Assembly: GCA_000697055.1 (NCBI GenBank)
Contig: JNDT01002322.1
Location: forward strand, 50,391-114,390
Source of the DNA: Saksenaea vasiformis B4078
Lineage: Eukaryota; Mucoromycota; Mucoromycetes; Mucorales; Saksenaeaceae
Direction of reading: 5' to 3'
Length of the DNA: 64,000 bases
A model generated the notes under the pieces. The model saw only the letters and a program-made list of their open reading frames with translations. It ran no database searches and was not told the DNA's origin. This document shows, piece after piece, positions 1 to 11,549 of the stretch. Within the stretch, counting starts at the first letter, position 1, and the number at the start of each line of letters is the position of its first letter. The translations under genes and the position numbers were made by a program.

Positions 1-333
1 TTATGGACGATGGCTTCATCGAATGATACTGCGATGGAAGAAGAGGACAGTAAAGGATGGAGCGATGCGGATGAAGATCTTTTCATGGAAGATGAAAACG
101 TTGTAGCAGCTGACAAGGCAAAGCAACAGAAAGGAGGTCCTATGATTTCACATTTGCCTACTTTATCAACCGATATAGTCACGAATGGTGATGAAGGCTG
201 GGGATGGGGAGATGCAGATGAAAACTTGTTTGAAAACGAGCCCAATGACAAGAAGAGAAACGAAATTAGTAACATAGAAGAAACTTCTGGATGGGATGAA
301 GCAGACGAAGATTTATTTGGAACACATACATAA
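1..333 (+). CDS. 3' end of acidic protein with Trp/DLF repeats (partial)
   Basis: The reading frame is open from the left edge to a TAA at 331-333, so this is the last part of a gene that begins outside the window; the ATG at 10 may be internal. Three copies of one acidic motif are visible: GWSDADEDLF, GWGWGDADENLF and GWDEADEDLF. They are separated by low-complexity linkers, and the last lies close to the C-terminus. Acidic Trp motifs and DLF/EDLF motifs are known docking peptides for coat and adaptor proteins (COPI, AP-2), so a trafficking role is possible, but that is inference. An AATAAA overlaps the stop codon. I do not recognise the protein. Confidence 0.55.
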   Translation, partial: LWTMASSNDTAMEEEDSKGWSDADEDLFMEDENVVAADKAKQQKGGPMISHLPTLSTDIVTNGDEGWGWGDADENLFENEPNDKKRNEISNIEETSGWDEADEDLFGTHT

Positions 334-512
334 TAAAACCATTGTAGATTACTACAATATGTAATTTATGAACCCATCAAGGATTACTGAAACTCATAGT
401 AGCTTGCGTCTTTGCTTTGTTGTTGTTGTTTTTTTTTCTTTCTTTTCTTCTTCTTTTAAAAAAGGAAAACTAAATTACAAAAGAGAAAAAATGGGCCTAA
501 TAAATAATTGTT

Positions 513-1314
513 CTATCGCAAATGAATTTTTTCATGACGCTTCATATCGTACTTGCGGGCGAAAGGACGGTTGCAGTGGCGGCAGGCGAATTTTCTAGGT
601 CTGTTCGGATCGTGTGTCTGCATATGTTCGAGGAGATTGTGGCGTCGTCTTGATCTGGGCGGAATAAGAATATTCATTAGGCGAAACTCAAACTTTTTCT
701 TTTCTCGGCAAAAGAAAAAAAAAAGAAAAGAAAATAAAGAAAAGAGCTTACCGATGGAAGCAAATAGGGCAGGTGTGGCGCTTCTCCTTGGATTGTTTTT
801 CCGGCCGCGTATCCTCAAACATCGAAGGTCCACCAATCATTGGATCCAACGGAAGATAATCGTAGCGGTCTGGATGAATAGTTGGCCGGCAAAAAGGCCC
901 AGAGTAGCACGATGATGAAGGACAGACAGTTGCCTGGAGATTATTTTGTGTATTGTTACTGTTATCCGTGCGAATAGAGAAGTTATCGTCCACTGGATAT
1001 TCAAATTCAAGTGTGGGTGTTTCCAGCAGTGTGCCTTCATCTCCATGTAGTACAGGCCTTGCGAGATATGTCTGCTCGTAGCCAGGGAAGCCGAATCCAC
1101 CAAGTTGTACGGCGTTGAAAGGGCTAGATTGAAGTGATGGACAGGTGTCGCTGGTTAAAGGTGTATTTATCATCGTCGTTTGAAATACAGGTGCTTGCTC
1201 TTGTGTTGTGGAAAAAATGTTTTCATTTGTTAACCATTTTGAATAGTAGTAAGGAGTATCCATAGTGAAAGTGGCCTCTGGAAAGAGGGAAGAAGGGTCA
1301 AAATAGGTTGTCAT
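513..1314 (-). CDS. C2H2 zinc-finger transcription factor, two fingers
   Basis: Two exons: 1314-752 and 654-513, with donor GTAAGC and acceptor CCCAG. The join restores a complete finger that neither exon encodes alone, which supports the intron. Finger 1 is CPIC, 12 residues, then HMQTH; finger 2 is CRHC, 12 residues, then HEKIH. Both are at the C-terminus of a 234-residue protein whose remainder is Ser/Thr/Pro/Asn-rich and probably acts in activation or is disordered. The second finger (FARKYDMKRHEKIH) resembles Crz1-type fungal factors, but two fingers are not enough to assign an orthologue. The start at 1314 (MTTYFDPSS) is preferred; an in-frame ATG at 1371 would add 19 mostly hydrophobic residues. 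A long TG repeat lies just upstream of the gene. Confidence 0.82.
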
Positions 1315-1460
1315 GACGAGAAGGAAAGAAAAAATAGACCAATAAGCAGCGTGTGGGTAGCAAAGTTCCATTGTTGAACTCTCTTTTATAGATTTTTAAA
1401 GAGTGCCACGGGTAGCACCCTGGGACTAAAATTATCTTTATTTTACACCCACACTCGTTA

Positions 1461-1463
1461 CGT

Positions 1464-1542
<79 letters not shown>

Positions 1543-1566
1543 TGTGCGTGTATGTGTATGTGTGCA
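1461..1566. repeat. (TG)n microsatellite
   Basis: Nearly uninterrupted alternating TG, pure from about 1470 to 1534 and with single C or A interruptions at both ends. It lies about 150-250 bp upstream of the zinc-finger gene start on the minus strand, in the likely promoter. Long ORFs called across it (poly His-Thr) are artefacts. Confidence 0.97.
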
Positions 1567-2170
1567 CAAAGATGCATCTCTCACTTGAATAACCCATTTT
1601 CGTACATGCTCTGTTTTGACCGGTAATAGAAACATAGGATAATTAGTTACATCATGTTTTCATTTCTTTTGAGATCTGTCCATCCAAAAAGGTTGTCTTC
1701 TCCATTCCTCGCGTTCAAATCGATCTTACGCTGGATCCAATATGAGAGAAAGGCAGATAGAGAACCAGAGATATGTGGCCCGTTATTACATGAGGAAACG
1801 TGGGGTAAACTAGACTAACCATGGAACACTATCTATTTTTACTCGCAGATCCTTTTTACCTTCCTCGGTGAATCAGTCATGTGGCAAAATTGCGCAGATC
1901 AGAAAACGAGTGCATCACACACACATTATGCTATGCTGTGTCTGCGACATGGCTTTCAAAAGTATTATTTTAGTCATCTGTTGCCTCTCTGACATGCTCA
2001 GATTCTCTGTCGAGCGCCACGCGAAATTCTGTTGAAACCTTAAAACCACATGGCTGCATTAGAATCGACACCGAACTAAAAGAAGTCCATGAACAGTCAC
2101 GTCCGAGGTACTTTGCAACCCATAAAACACGTTTCTTTCAGGGCAAGCTCAAACCTTGTTATAACATAGC

Positions 2171-3481
2171 ATGAGGTTCTTGTTCCGGCAGTTGTCAAAT
2201 GTAGTGTACCTGCAGAACCCTGTTGTTTTACCACGTGCGACGAAGCGAGTGCTGGTCATTCATTTCGCAGCGTCTGCACGGCTTCCTCAGCGGCCTCACT
2301 CCACGCAGACGATCACTCCACCTCGGAGCATCAAACCGATACAACCTACACAGTCAACGTATAGACCGCTCGCATTTTATAGTATTGTTCCCATTTCAAC
2401 TGAACGTGTAAAACAGCTGCGCGACACTATTGACACCGAACTAAAATCGCTCGGCGTTCTTGGACGCATTTACTTGGCACCAGCAACTGGCATCGGTGGT
2501 GTCAACTGCCAAATGTCTGTCCCACTTCAAGCTATTGAAACAGTAAAATCATTCTTCAGTCGGCTTGGTGATTTTGGTTCGATTGAATTCAACGAAGGTT
2601 TAGGCGATACCAATCAGCCCTGTTTCTCAAACTTGAGTGTCACCATTAAAAAAAATGTGAGTCCACTGAAAGCGAAGAACTGTAGTTGATTTCAAAGGAA
2701 ACTAGCTCGTGGCAACCACAGTGGGACTGAAAACCGAGGATTTACATAATCAGTGTGAACATTTGCCACCTTCTGCTTGGCACCGAGAATTGGCAGAAAG
2801 AGGATCCAACGTCTTGCTGTTAGATATGCGCAATCATTATGAATAGTAAGTCAGGAACGTGGTTTTGATGCTTTTTGACTCGAAATGACGCACCGGTGAA
2901 GTGACCTAGGTCATTTTGATCACGCAACAAAGATGGATGTTGATACTTTCAGAGATGGGATGCAGCTCCTCGATAAACTCGTCGAAAATTATCCGAAAGA
3001 TGAACCAATTTATATGTACTGTACCGGTGGCATACGCTGCGCAATCGCTGGCCCTTATCTGCAAAACGAAAAAGGCTTCCGCCATGTGAAGATGGTAATG
3101 TAAGAGATAAGGCTTGCTTTTGGAACTAACTGATTTTTTCTCTAGTTGAAGGGCGGAATTACAGCATATGGTCATTACATTCGTGGTGAAAATTCTCAAA
3201 TGTCATCCTTATTTCGAGGGAAAAACTTCACGTTTGACAATCGGCGTGGTGAGCGGGTTACGGACGATGTTCTCACTCGCTGTCACAACTGCGGTGCACC
3301 GTGTGATAGGTTTTCAAACTGCATGAACACGCATTGTCACTTGCTTTTTATTCAATGTGACGCATGTCGAAGAACGTTGGAGAGCGTCTGTAGTGAAGAT
3401 TGTAGAGATGTTCTTCATGGAAAGAAAGAATGGACATTTCCTTATGACTATCACCGTCAGATAAGACCATTAAAAGAATAA
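2171..3481 (+). CDS. Rhodanese-domain protein of the TrhO/YceA (TSTD2-like) family
   Basis: Four exons: 2171-2656, 2706-2845, 2902-3094 and 3146-3481, all joined in phase, giving 384 residues. The order matches TrhO (UPF0176): an N-terminal acylphosphatase-like domain (around LAFYSIVPIS and GRIYLAPATGIGGVNCQ), a rhodanese domain with LLLDMRNHYE and the active-site loop CTGGIR (Cys catalytic), and a C-terminal Cys-rich segment (CHNCGAPCDRFSNC, then CDACRRTLESVCSEDC). Bacterial members hydroxylate uridine 34 of tRNA; the human relative is TSTD2. The first 60 residues are rich in Arg, Ser and Thr with few acidic residues, which suggests mitochondrial import (inference). The acceptor of intron 2 is set by frame: only AG at 2900-2901 gives YDLGHFDHA. 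Confidence 0.88.
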
Positions 3482-5094
3482 TAGATTTATTTAGAAAGGG
3501 AGGCTGTCCTTTTTGAAGATGGCATCATTTGTTTGATCGCCTCGTATTGCATTTTGATGGTATGACAAAGAGGTGACCATCATCTTACAGCCACATTCCA
3601 GGTACATCATTGTCCAGAAAGAAAAAAAAGGGAGAGGCGTTATTGCTTTTTCTTTAGTACAAGTAAACGCATTGTAAATTATAGAAGAATAGGGATACGA
3701 CTTGGATGGTTAACTTGTCCAATGGTCGAAATAGCAAAACTCGGGGTAGCGTAGCACAAGCCTACTATGAAGGAAAATGCAGAGATTACACAAACAAGCA
3801 TATCCTTATTTTATGAGAAGCGCACGCGCATACCTCCAGTACACATTTACCAAAAAAAAAACGTAAAAAGTAAGTTAACGGAAGTGACCATGTGGCATGT
3901 ACGTTAAGAACAAAGAGAATCCATCCGAAACTTATTTTCGCGTGGCAATTCTGCCGAAGTCAACCGAGAGCCAAGACATGCCTTAATCAAGCTGGATGCT
4001 TAAATGAAGATTGTATCTTTATTTCTCGTGTAACCAGCAATTGTTGATCGGCGTCTGGCCCGATAGCTGGTCAAGTGGTACGTTTCGGGCTTCTTCAACT
4101 GTCGCAGCGACTGAGTGCGCCTGCTCAGTTGAACCTATATTTTCGGTTATCGGCTACCTTCGTTGTTTTCAGTGACGAATAATAAGGATACCATTGTAAT
4201 CTTGAAAGAAGCAAGGCCAAAGGAAACAAACTCTTCTTTGTAAAATGTGGTTTTAAGAGCAGTATGTGCAATAGCATTTATTCAAGTGAATAGGATGATT
4301 TTGGGAAGTAAGACACATGGCGGCTGTAAGAGGTGCTGTATCAGATCGTATTTGAATTTGATGTACGATTTAACGCTAGTGCAGAAATGTTTGTTGTTTC
4401 TTTTTTTCAAGTGACAAGCTGCACAATGTTATTAAGACAAAAAAAAGGAAGAGAAGAGAAAAGGTTAGTCTATCTGAGAAGCACGAGTTCCTTGTGAGAG
4501 AATGTGCATCATAGCCCATTGACACAACCATCCAGGGTTCTGAGCACTTTTGAAGTCACAATGTGTCATAGGACCAACTACCGTTAATGGCCTTAAAGCA
4601 TCAAAGTAACATCGAACAGAGAGAAGTATGCATTGAATAATAAGAAATCGTCAATAGGTACATTTGATTCTCATTTGTTAAGCACGGTCCAAATGTAATG
4701 AAAGCTTACATTTCTGCAAAAAAAAAAAAAAAAAATTCAGTAACGTAATAATTAGCTGGCTTATCTTTCATAGATCCTTGTTATGAACATTGGACCAACC
4801 AGGATTAAGTTAACAATGAGAGTTACACAAAGCCGCCCGATGGCTCTGATGCAGGCATGGCTACAGTCATGCTTGTAAGATGAATCGAGGGATGTACACA
4901 AAAGGAAAAAAGAAGTTTTCTAGACTCCTAGCAAACGAGCTAATGATACATAATGAAGGAGATTGGACCGAGCAATATTTTTCTGTATGCGCGCAATCAT
5001 CATTCGGTGACACACAGCATACAGCTGCTCAGTTCCGTTTTCTTTGGTGATCCAACCATTTTTGCACCACAAATTTTTTTGTGCATCTTAACCG
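3482..5094. other. Intergenic, no gene recognised
   Basis: No coding region seen. The stretch holds A/T-rich tracts (an A run near 4720) and, at about 4057-4140, two nested inverted repeats (GCCCGA with TCGGGC; TTCAACTG with CAGTTGAA) that look like a decayed structured RNA or tRNA-derived repeat. A possible first coding mini-exon of the next gene lies at 5095-5103. Confidence 0.5.
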
Positions 5095-5154
5095 ATGAAT
5101 ACGGTAATCACTCCTTGTTTCTTTTCTGCTTCTCATTACCCTCTGTAGGTTCCA

Positions 5155-7723
5155 ATGGCACGGGAATCTGTTGATGATGACCGGCCCATTGGTCTGAAAC
5201 TAGCACGTAACGGTTACGGATTTCAACGAAGTAATGGCTCCCATGTGGGATCATCCATCGGAAGCAAAGACGTGTTCCGCCGTACCAATCCGCGGGAGGA
5301 AATCCCCCGTGAGTCTATCGACAGTGATTACAGCAGCCGCCCCTCGTTCAGTGGTCCTGCCAAAGGCCTTTTTCAGCAAGGCATCGCAACACATTCCATC
5401 AGCAGCCAGTCGCCTGTGGTTCCAGCACGATCACCATTTCGCATTCGAGATTCTCAAGCATCGCTTCGAGCCAACGTGGAAAAATCCTCGCGAGGTTCGA
5501 AACTTCAGGGTAATAAAAGACAACATAGTTATCATTCGACTGAAACAAATTGGTTCAAGGGGCAGCGCCCCAAACGGATATGCCCTCTCACGTGAAGGAA
5601 GAGACGCAATTCTTAAAGCATGGAACTATGCAGCGAGAAAGTCTTTCTGTAGAATTAGCTCGCCTTTGGAAATCCAAGCCGGACTTGATAAACCTCGAGG
5701 AAACCAAATCGAAAAAAATGTTGGGCATGATGGGTAAAATTGACGACATCCTGCTGCAATTATTGATATCGCAAGCCATGGTGGAGGCACGTGAGTTCCA
5801 AGTGCTCACTTCTGAACAACTCGAGGATATCAAACAGGTAAATCACATGAAGAATAACACATTTCTTTTTTTTTTCTAAACTGGGGAAGGAATTAAAAGC
5901 AACACGCATTGGCATTAAACCGCGTCTCCAGTGTGACCTCAAGATTAGCTGTTGAAATCCGAATTAAAAACACTACACGATCCCTCGCCCATCTCGATCC
6001 GTCCCATAGCAATGAAGATGCCCTGGAGGCAGAACGCAAAGTGGACCAACTCTACACTGAACTGAATGAATTAACTGAGCAAGAAGCCAACCTACAACGT
6101 AAAATACTTGAACATACCGCAGGCATTCTGGCCGCAGGAATACAGTCTCTTGAAACAGACCGCTGTGACAAGAAAGCACATGGTGGGCCAAATCATGGGC
6201 TAAACGATCTCGAAAAACAGCTCGCAGACAAAGAACGCGAGCTACAACAACTGCGCGCTGATCTGTTGCATGGCGACTCGAATAAGCGCGAAGTAGCCGA
6301 ACTTCAGTCAGAGCTGGAACAGATGACAAATCGTTTAGATATTTTACTGCGAAGGCATCCATTGGATGAAGAGGATATGTCGGATAATTTCTCGGATTCA
6401 GCTTATGGACGATCTATCCTATCATCGCAGTCTAACTTGTCTTTACTCGATAGCCTGGAAAAACATCTATCAGGTTACAAGACCAAAATACATCAACTGG
6501 AAGAGAAACTTGAAGCTGTCAATCGAGAGCAAGAACTCGAATCCATGACAGAGAAAAAGCTTACCATTCAACTGCAAGCCATGCAGGCGCAGAAAGAAGC
6601 TGCCGAGGCCAAGTGTGAAGAGCTACAATCTGTATCGAACCGTACAGGTTCAAGGTAAGACGACGACGAAAATAAGCGCACACACTAAGAATTCTGCTGT
6701 AGCTCTTTATCATCGTCTGAATTAGCGCTCCGTCTATTGGAAATGGAAGAAAGAGCCAAAAAAGCAGAAGAAACGTTGAAAACATCGCAAGAAGAAATGG
6801 CTCATTTGAAGCAGACGCTAGCCGAAATGGAGTTACAGTCGAATAAGGCTCAATCGCAAGCAACTCATCTGTCGGGACGTGAACAGGCGTTGCAGACGGA
6901 GCGTGACGAGTACAGGAAGGAACTGCTAGAGTTAAGGGCCGAGAAAGAAAAATGGGAACGGGTACTGAAGCGACAGTCTATGCTCGACATGATTGAGGGT
7001 GGCAGTGATACGCTCAAAGCGAAATACGAGCAGCAGCTGGAAGAACAAGCGCAAGAGTATGACGCACAACTAAAGGAGCAACGCGCTTATTTGGCCAAGA
7101 CGAGTAAAACGTGCGAGCAGCTGCAGGAAGAGAGGGACCGCCTGGCTGGCGTGTGTAAGGACTTGGAGGATCTTCTTCGCGAAAAAAATAAGGTGCTGGA
7201 TGCCCGCAATGTGCAGATCAGTAAGTTAGAAATAGACATGCAGGAAATGAGAAGTGGAGGAGCACGGTCAGAAGCAATCGCTGAGGCACAAAAAGCCTTT
7301 GCTGAACGCGAGGCAGCATGGATCCAACAGAGTGCGGCTATGGAAACCAATTTTGAAGGTATTCTCAAAGAATTTGATCGCCTTACGGCGGCCGCGGTCG
7401 AATTTGAGACAAGTCGTATGAAGTATGAACGGCGTATCGATGAGCTGAACCACCAAGTCCGCAGCCTAGATAGCGCTCTCGCAGAGGAACGTATCCATAA
7501 ACTTGGCTACGCAAACGGTGATACACCTACCACGGCCTCCTTGCGAAAAGAGTTTAGGGCACTCGTGAACGACATGAAGGCGGAACATCAACGTCTCTTA
7601 GACCGTGAGGCAGAAGAAAACAAACGGTTAGAAAAACAACTGAAAGATATGAAGCATGAGAGAGAAATGCTTCGTTATGAACGTGTAAATAAGAGCGTCC
7701 AAACAGCATTTGTAATACAATAA
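5155..7723 (+). CDS. Uds1-domain coiled-coil protein (up-regulated during septation type)
   Basis: Four exons: 5155-5509, 5560-5837, 5900-6654 and 6703-7723, all in phase, giving 802 residues. After a Ser/Arg-rich N-terminus of about 130 residues comes a helical block starting at LARLWKSKPDLINLEE and running through LLLQLLISQAMVEAREFQVLT, which I recognise as the fungal Uds1 domain. The rest is nearly continuous coiled coil (heptads rich in Glu, Lys, Gln and Leu) to the end. Such proteins are linked to septation and cell-wall sites in fungi; that role is known for the family and not visible here. Translation may start further upstream: ATG-AAT-ACG at 5095-5103 followed by GTAATC, spliced to 5149, would add five residues. 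Confidence 0.8.
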
Positions 7724-7801
7724 CCTCCCCCCTTTCCCCCCTCCCACACAAATAAAAAAATGGGCGTGTGTTTTATGGATGCAAGTTTCTTTTTGTACAT
7801 C

Positions 7802-9294
7802 TTATGCGAACCCCGCCGGCGCATCACCCATGCCTACGGATGCTTGCGATAATGGTACTGTCTGCTGTTCATGTCGGTCTTCAATCGCGCTCCATGAAAA
7901 AGTCCATTCTCGTTTCACTTTTTGCCATGTAGTAGGGTCAAAAAAGACGAACACGCCTTGCTCAAGCCCATTTGCTGACGTCCGCCGGAAAGGAACCGGT
8001 CGACCATCTTCACTTTCCTCTTTTGTCAACCATAAGCTGAGTTGCTTGTGATACCTCCAATTCCTCGCATAACTACGGAGAAGTATTAACCATCATCTTC
8101 CCTTCTTCTCTTATGTCAACTTACAGTTCTTGAGCAGCTGCTTCTTGAGCAATATCCTTGGGCATACAGTAAAAGACGTAAAATAAGATCTCGTCGGAGA
8201 AGGTTCGCATTCGTTGACGTGCCGGAGGTGCTGCCTGAACGTTCCGATAACATGGTGGCAAGTAGTACCCGGGTTCAACATTCAGGCCAGGCGGGGTCTG
8301 GGAATCTGACCAGGGTGAAATAAACGTCGCATAAATCGAACTACCAAGCGAATCAGCTTTTTCCCCTGTCCATACAGCATTCAATCTTTTTCTTTTTTTT
8401 GTTTACTCTGATGTATTCAGATCCAGTCCAAGTGTCGTCAGATCACTTCCTAGCGCCAGCATGCTCCGATCAGGATCTGTCATTCTTATCACGCCTAACA
8501 ATCCCAACAGTCCATAAGGATCTGATGTGGCACCATGCTTGTTGTTGTTCTCTTTGCGTTCATTCCACGCGGCGGCATTAGATGCGTCAGTTTTTCCTGT
8601 ATGTTCTGCTGACAGGCCGCTGTTTGATAATGTCCGTGGATCAGATGCAAACTGTGATGCATCAGCGCTTCCTTGAGACTAGTTCGAAGGAATCTGGAGC
8701 TTAATTTGACGCATTCATGATTTTTAGGTTGGAAACTTACCCATTGACTTGTAGGTGCTAATGCATCTTTTACTGGGCCAAATGATTTGCTGTCTTTTTG
8801 AAAGAAAAGGAAAAAAACATCAGAAAACGAAAGAAAAGAAAGACAACGTTGCGGGGACGCAGCTTGTTCGACCCATACACACTACCTTGCGTTGGTAGAG
8901 GCATGCCGTTGTTTTGATTTGCTTCTCGCATACCAGGATATTCCCAAACTTCCCCTTTCGCATGGTTGTTAGGAAAGTTGGAACTTCGCAGCGCGGGGAA
9001 ATCGTCCATGGAAAAGTTTCGTGCACCACGGCCAGGTGCTGCTAGTTGGTCATTGGGAACATTCTGTTGATAAGAACCCAATGACGAATTTTGAAGAGAA
9101 AAATCCGCCAGAACAGTATTATTCATCAGCGTGTTTCCCATTGGGTTTGTACCAGCCGTCGAAGCGTAACTCGCGAGTCGACTAGATGGCATCAGTGATG
9201 ATTGACCTGTCGCTGGATTGCTTCTATTCGTTGACAGCGGAGTGCCGAGTGCAGGGAAATCATTCAGATCGGCGCCGGAATTACGGGGAAACAT
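7802..9294 (-). CDS. NOT2: CCR4-NOT complex subunit NOT2 (CDC36/CNOT2)
   Basis: The N-terminal exon (9294-8886) carries the NOT2 hallmarks NDFPALG and DDFPALR. A short exon (SKSFGPVKDALAPTSQW) follows, then one with YGLLGLLGVIRMTDPD and LGSDLTTLGLDLNTS ending at 8407. The C-terminal NOT box is in the exons 8340-8125 (IYATFISPWSD, FSDEILFYVFYCMPKDIAQE) and 8072-7802 (ARNWRYHKQLSLWLTKE, FFDPTTWQKVKREW). It is a scaffold subunit of the complex that removes poly(A) tails and represses transcription. The start at 9294 (MFPRNSG) is the first ATG of the frame. The long intron choice 8406-8341 is preferred because it gives LNTSDSIYATFISPW, the family pattern. Its 3' end faces that of the Uds1 gene, 78 bp away. 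Confidence 0.93.
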
Positions 9295-11549
9295 TATTTG
9301 ATCGATAAAAAGGTTCAAGGAACTTCAGGTTATAAGGTCATGCCGAAGTAAGCCACTTGTTAACGTGATGTGACTTTGTGCGAAATTTAGGGGGGACTTC
9401 CTCCTCCCCCACCCCCGCTCCTTCCATGGCACACACCCCTCCTGTTTTGCAGCACTCAGTTAAAACATGACGCAGTGCGTATGTATATGTATGTGTACTT
9501 ATATCATCAAAAGTGGTAATTCAATATCTTAACTGAAGCAGATTTGTCGATTAGGTGATTTGCCTACCGGACAGAATTCCTGTCGCGTTCGTATCCATGC
9601 ATGCAATCCTACTGAAACTCAGTTTCATCCTTAAGCAAGCATCTCTCTAAATAATAATCAATCTGTATGATTTGACCCTTTTGCTATGTTAACAATCGAA
9701 CAGTTTTAACTGAACATGTATTTCTTTCCCGATCCATCATTGGCAATCGGTAGTTGAATCGATGAAATGAATCAAGAAGGTGGAACTTGATGAAAAGCGT
9801 GCATGGTGGGATGGATTTCTATCTCGAATAACCACGAGCTTCTTACAGTAGCTGTGTTCAGCAAAACACTACAGAAGCAACCATTGTTCCAACGTTTTCA
9901 GTGCCTGAACTGTAAATCCAATGGATGCATCAGGGAGAATACCGATCTTGAAGCAACAACATTCCTATCATTGTGCGTAGATACTGATTTCCTGATAGGA
10001 TGGCGCGGCTTTAACGATCATGGACTTTTTAAGGCAATCTCAGTCAGGTTTGCACAATACCTTGTGTAACCATTGAGAACACATGAAACTGATGGCATCA
10101 TTGTTGTTTTCAAGTCCTGGGTAAGGAGAAAAACAGAATATGTCCTTAAGGGGTCAGCTTTACAACCGAACAGAAAATTTACAAAGTGCTTTGATAAAGT
10201 TTACAAAATTTATGCGCTCATAGGCATACTCATAGAAAGACCATTCCGTCCATCTTTGCAGCTTAGTGACATAGTGCAAGGCAATAATTTGTTGGATTGG
10301 TCAGTAGTTTCTTAAACTGAAAGATAACTGTATGGGGGAGCTCGAAGTTCGCCTTTAAACCCAAATCTTATTATTAAGAGGGGTGCGCCTGTAGGTACAT
10401 GTATTACTCTAAACACTACCCGTCCTACAAAAAGGACTGAAGGTAGCATGGTGGATTGCCGCTGATGGATCGTTAGATTGTCGAAGCGATCTTCCTTTAG
10501 TCAGAATTGACTTTAGACGTCTCGCCAAGATCAACAGCTCATTGATCCCTAGCTCTGTATGGTGATAGAGTGACGTTCACCTTTTGGCTCAGCAATATGC
10601 AACTAAATACTGAGGACAACCATGTCTCTTCAGAAAATAGCTCTGTGTCACAGAACCATCTATAGTATCTTGGGAGGACAGGTATTTCATCAGCTAATTT
10701 TTTCTCATATCCACCACGTTCGTCCAATCTGAGAAAGGGTACTGCTGATAGGTTACTATCCGTTGTCTTAGCAATCATTTCTCTTGTTGCTAAGCAACAT
10801 GATAGTGGAACGATTAGGTTACACGAAGGATTAACCACGTGTAGCACATTCACCCAGAGTATGGGTATCCTAGGGACAGTGTGCTGTATTTGGCATTATG
10901 TGGGTAATGGGTTTTTCATTGATCTACTTTTTAGACGACGTCGTGTGAAAGCATTGAACTTCGCAATTTATACGAATTTCTTCTTTATTTTTTCTAAGAA
11001 GAAAGAGAGACATGTATGTGTGTACGCCTACTTCAGCCAGATCAACAGGTGTAGTGATCAGGTGCAGCAGCAGCAAATCGAATCTATACCATATATGGTA
11101 ATACTGAAGTCATCCCTTGTCTTTTTCTTTGCTTTGCAGAGCCTTCAGGCTGAGGTGGATAGCTCCACACGGCGCTTTCCTGCTGCGAATATCGTCCTGT
11201 TAGGTCTCAAGAAATTCAAGTAAAAAAATCTCCGCCGCTAACGTTTCGCACGCTTCATCTAGAGTGCAGGCACGTGGTTTATCTCCTCTCATGATTCTCC
11301 TGGGACCCTAGGTGATCGGTGTTTACCTGTCCGACATGTAGTTTCTTTCGATGACGGGTCGCTTGTTTAATTCGGCTGCTCAGCGAGAACAAAAGTAATG
11401 GAGCAAGGAGACCAACAATGCTGAGCAGAGGAAAATAACGAAATCAAGTGAGTATGTTGCACAGAAGCTAAATGCGCTGAGCGAGGTCAAAAAAATATAA
11501 AAGCAACGTAATGCTGATCAGATACCTTAATTGTTACAACAAAATAATT
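9295..11549. other. Intergenic, only unrecognised ORF fragments
   Basis: Short ORFs exist, for example 104 codons on the minus strand at 10539-10853 containing RLDERGGYEKKLADEIPVLP, which looks protein-like but matches nothing I recognise. A C-rich tract lies at about 9400-9425. The 10.3-11.2 kb part may be a decayed gene or mobile element. The promoter and 5' UTR of the flotillin gene occupy the right end. Confidence 0.4.

Noticed and set aside
1298..1635. ORFs of His/Thr repeats on the minus strand
   Set aside because: They are only translations of the TG microsatellite.
8386..8406. A possible 21-nt intron in NOT2
   Set aside because: A later acceptor at 8341 gives a normal 66-nt intron and the conserved LNTSDSIYATFISPW; the 21-nt version inserts 16 odd residues.
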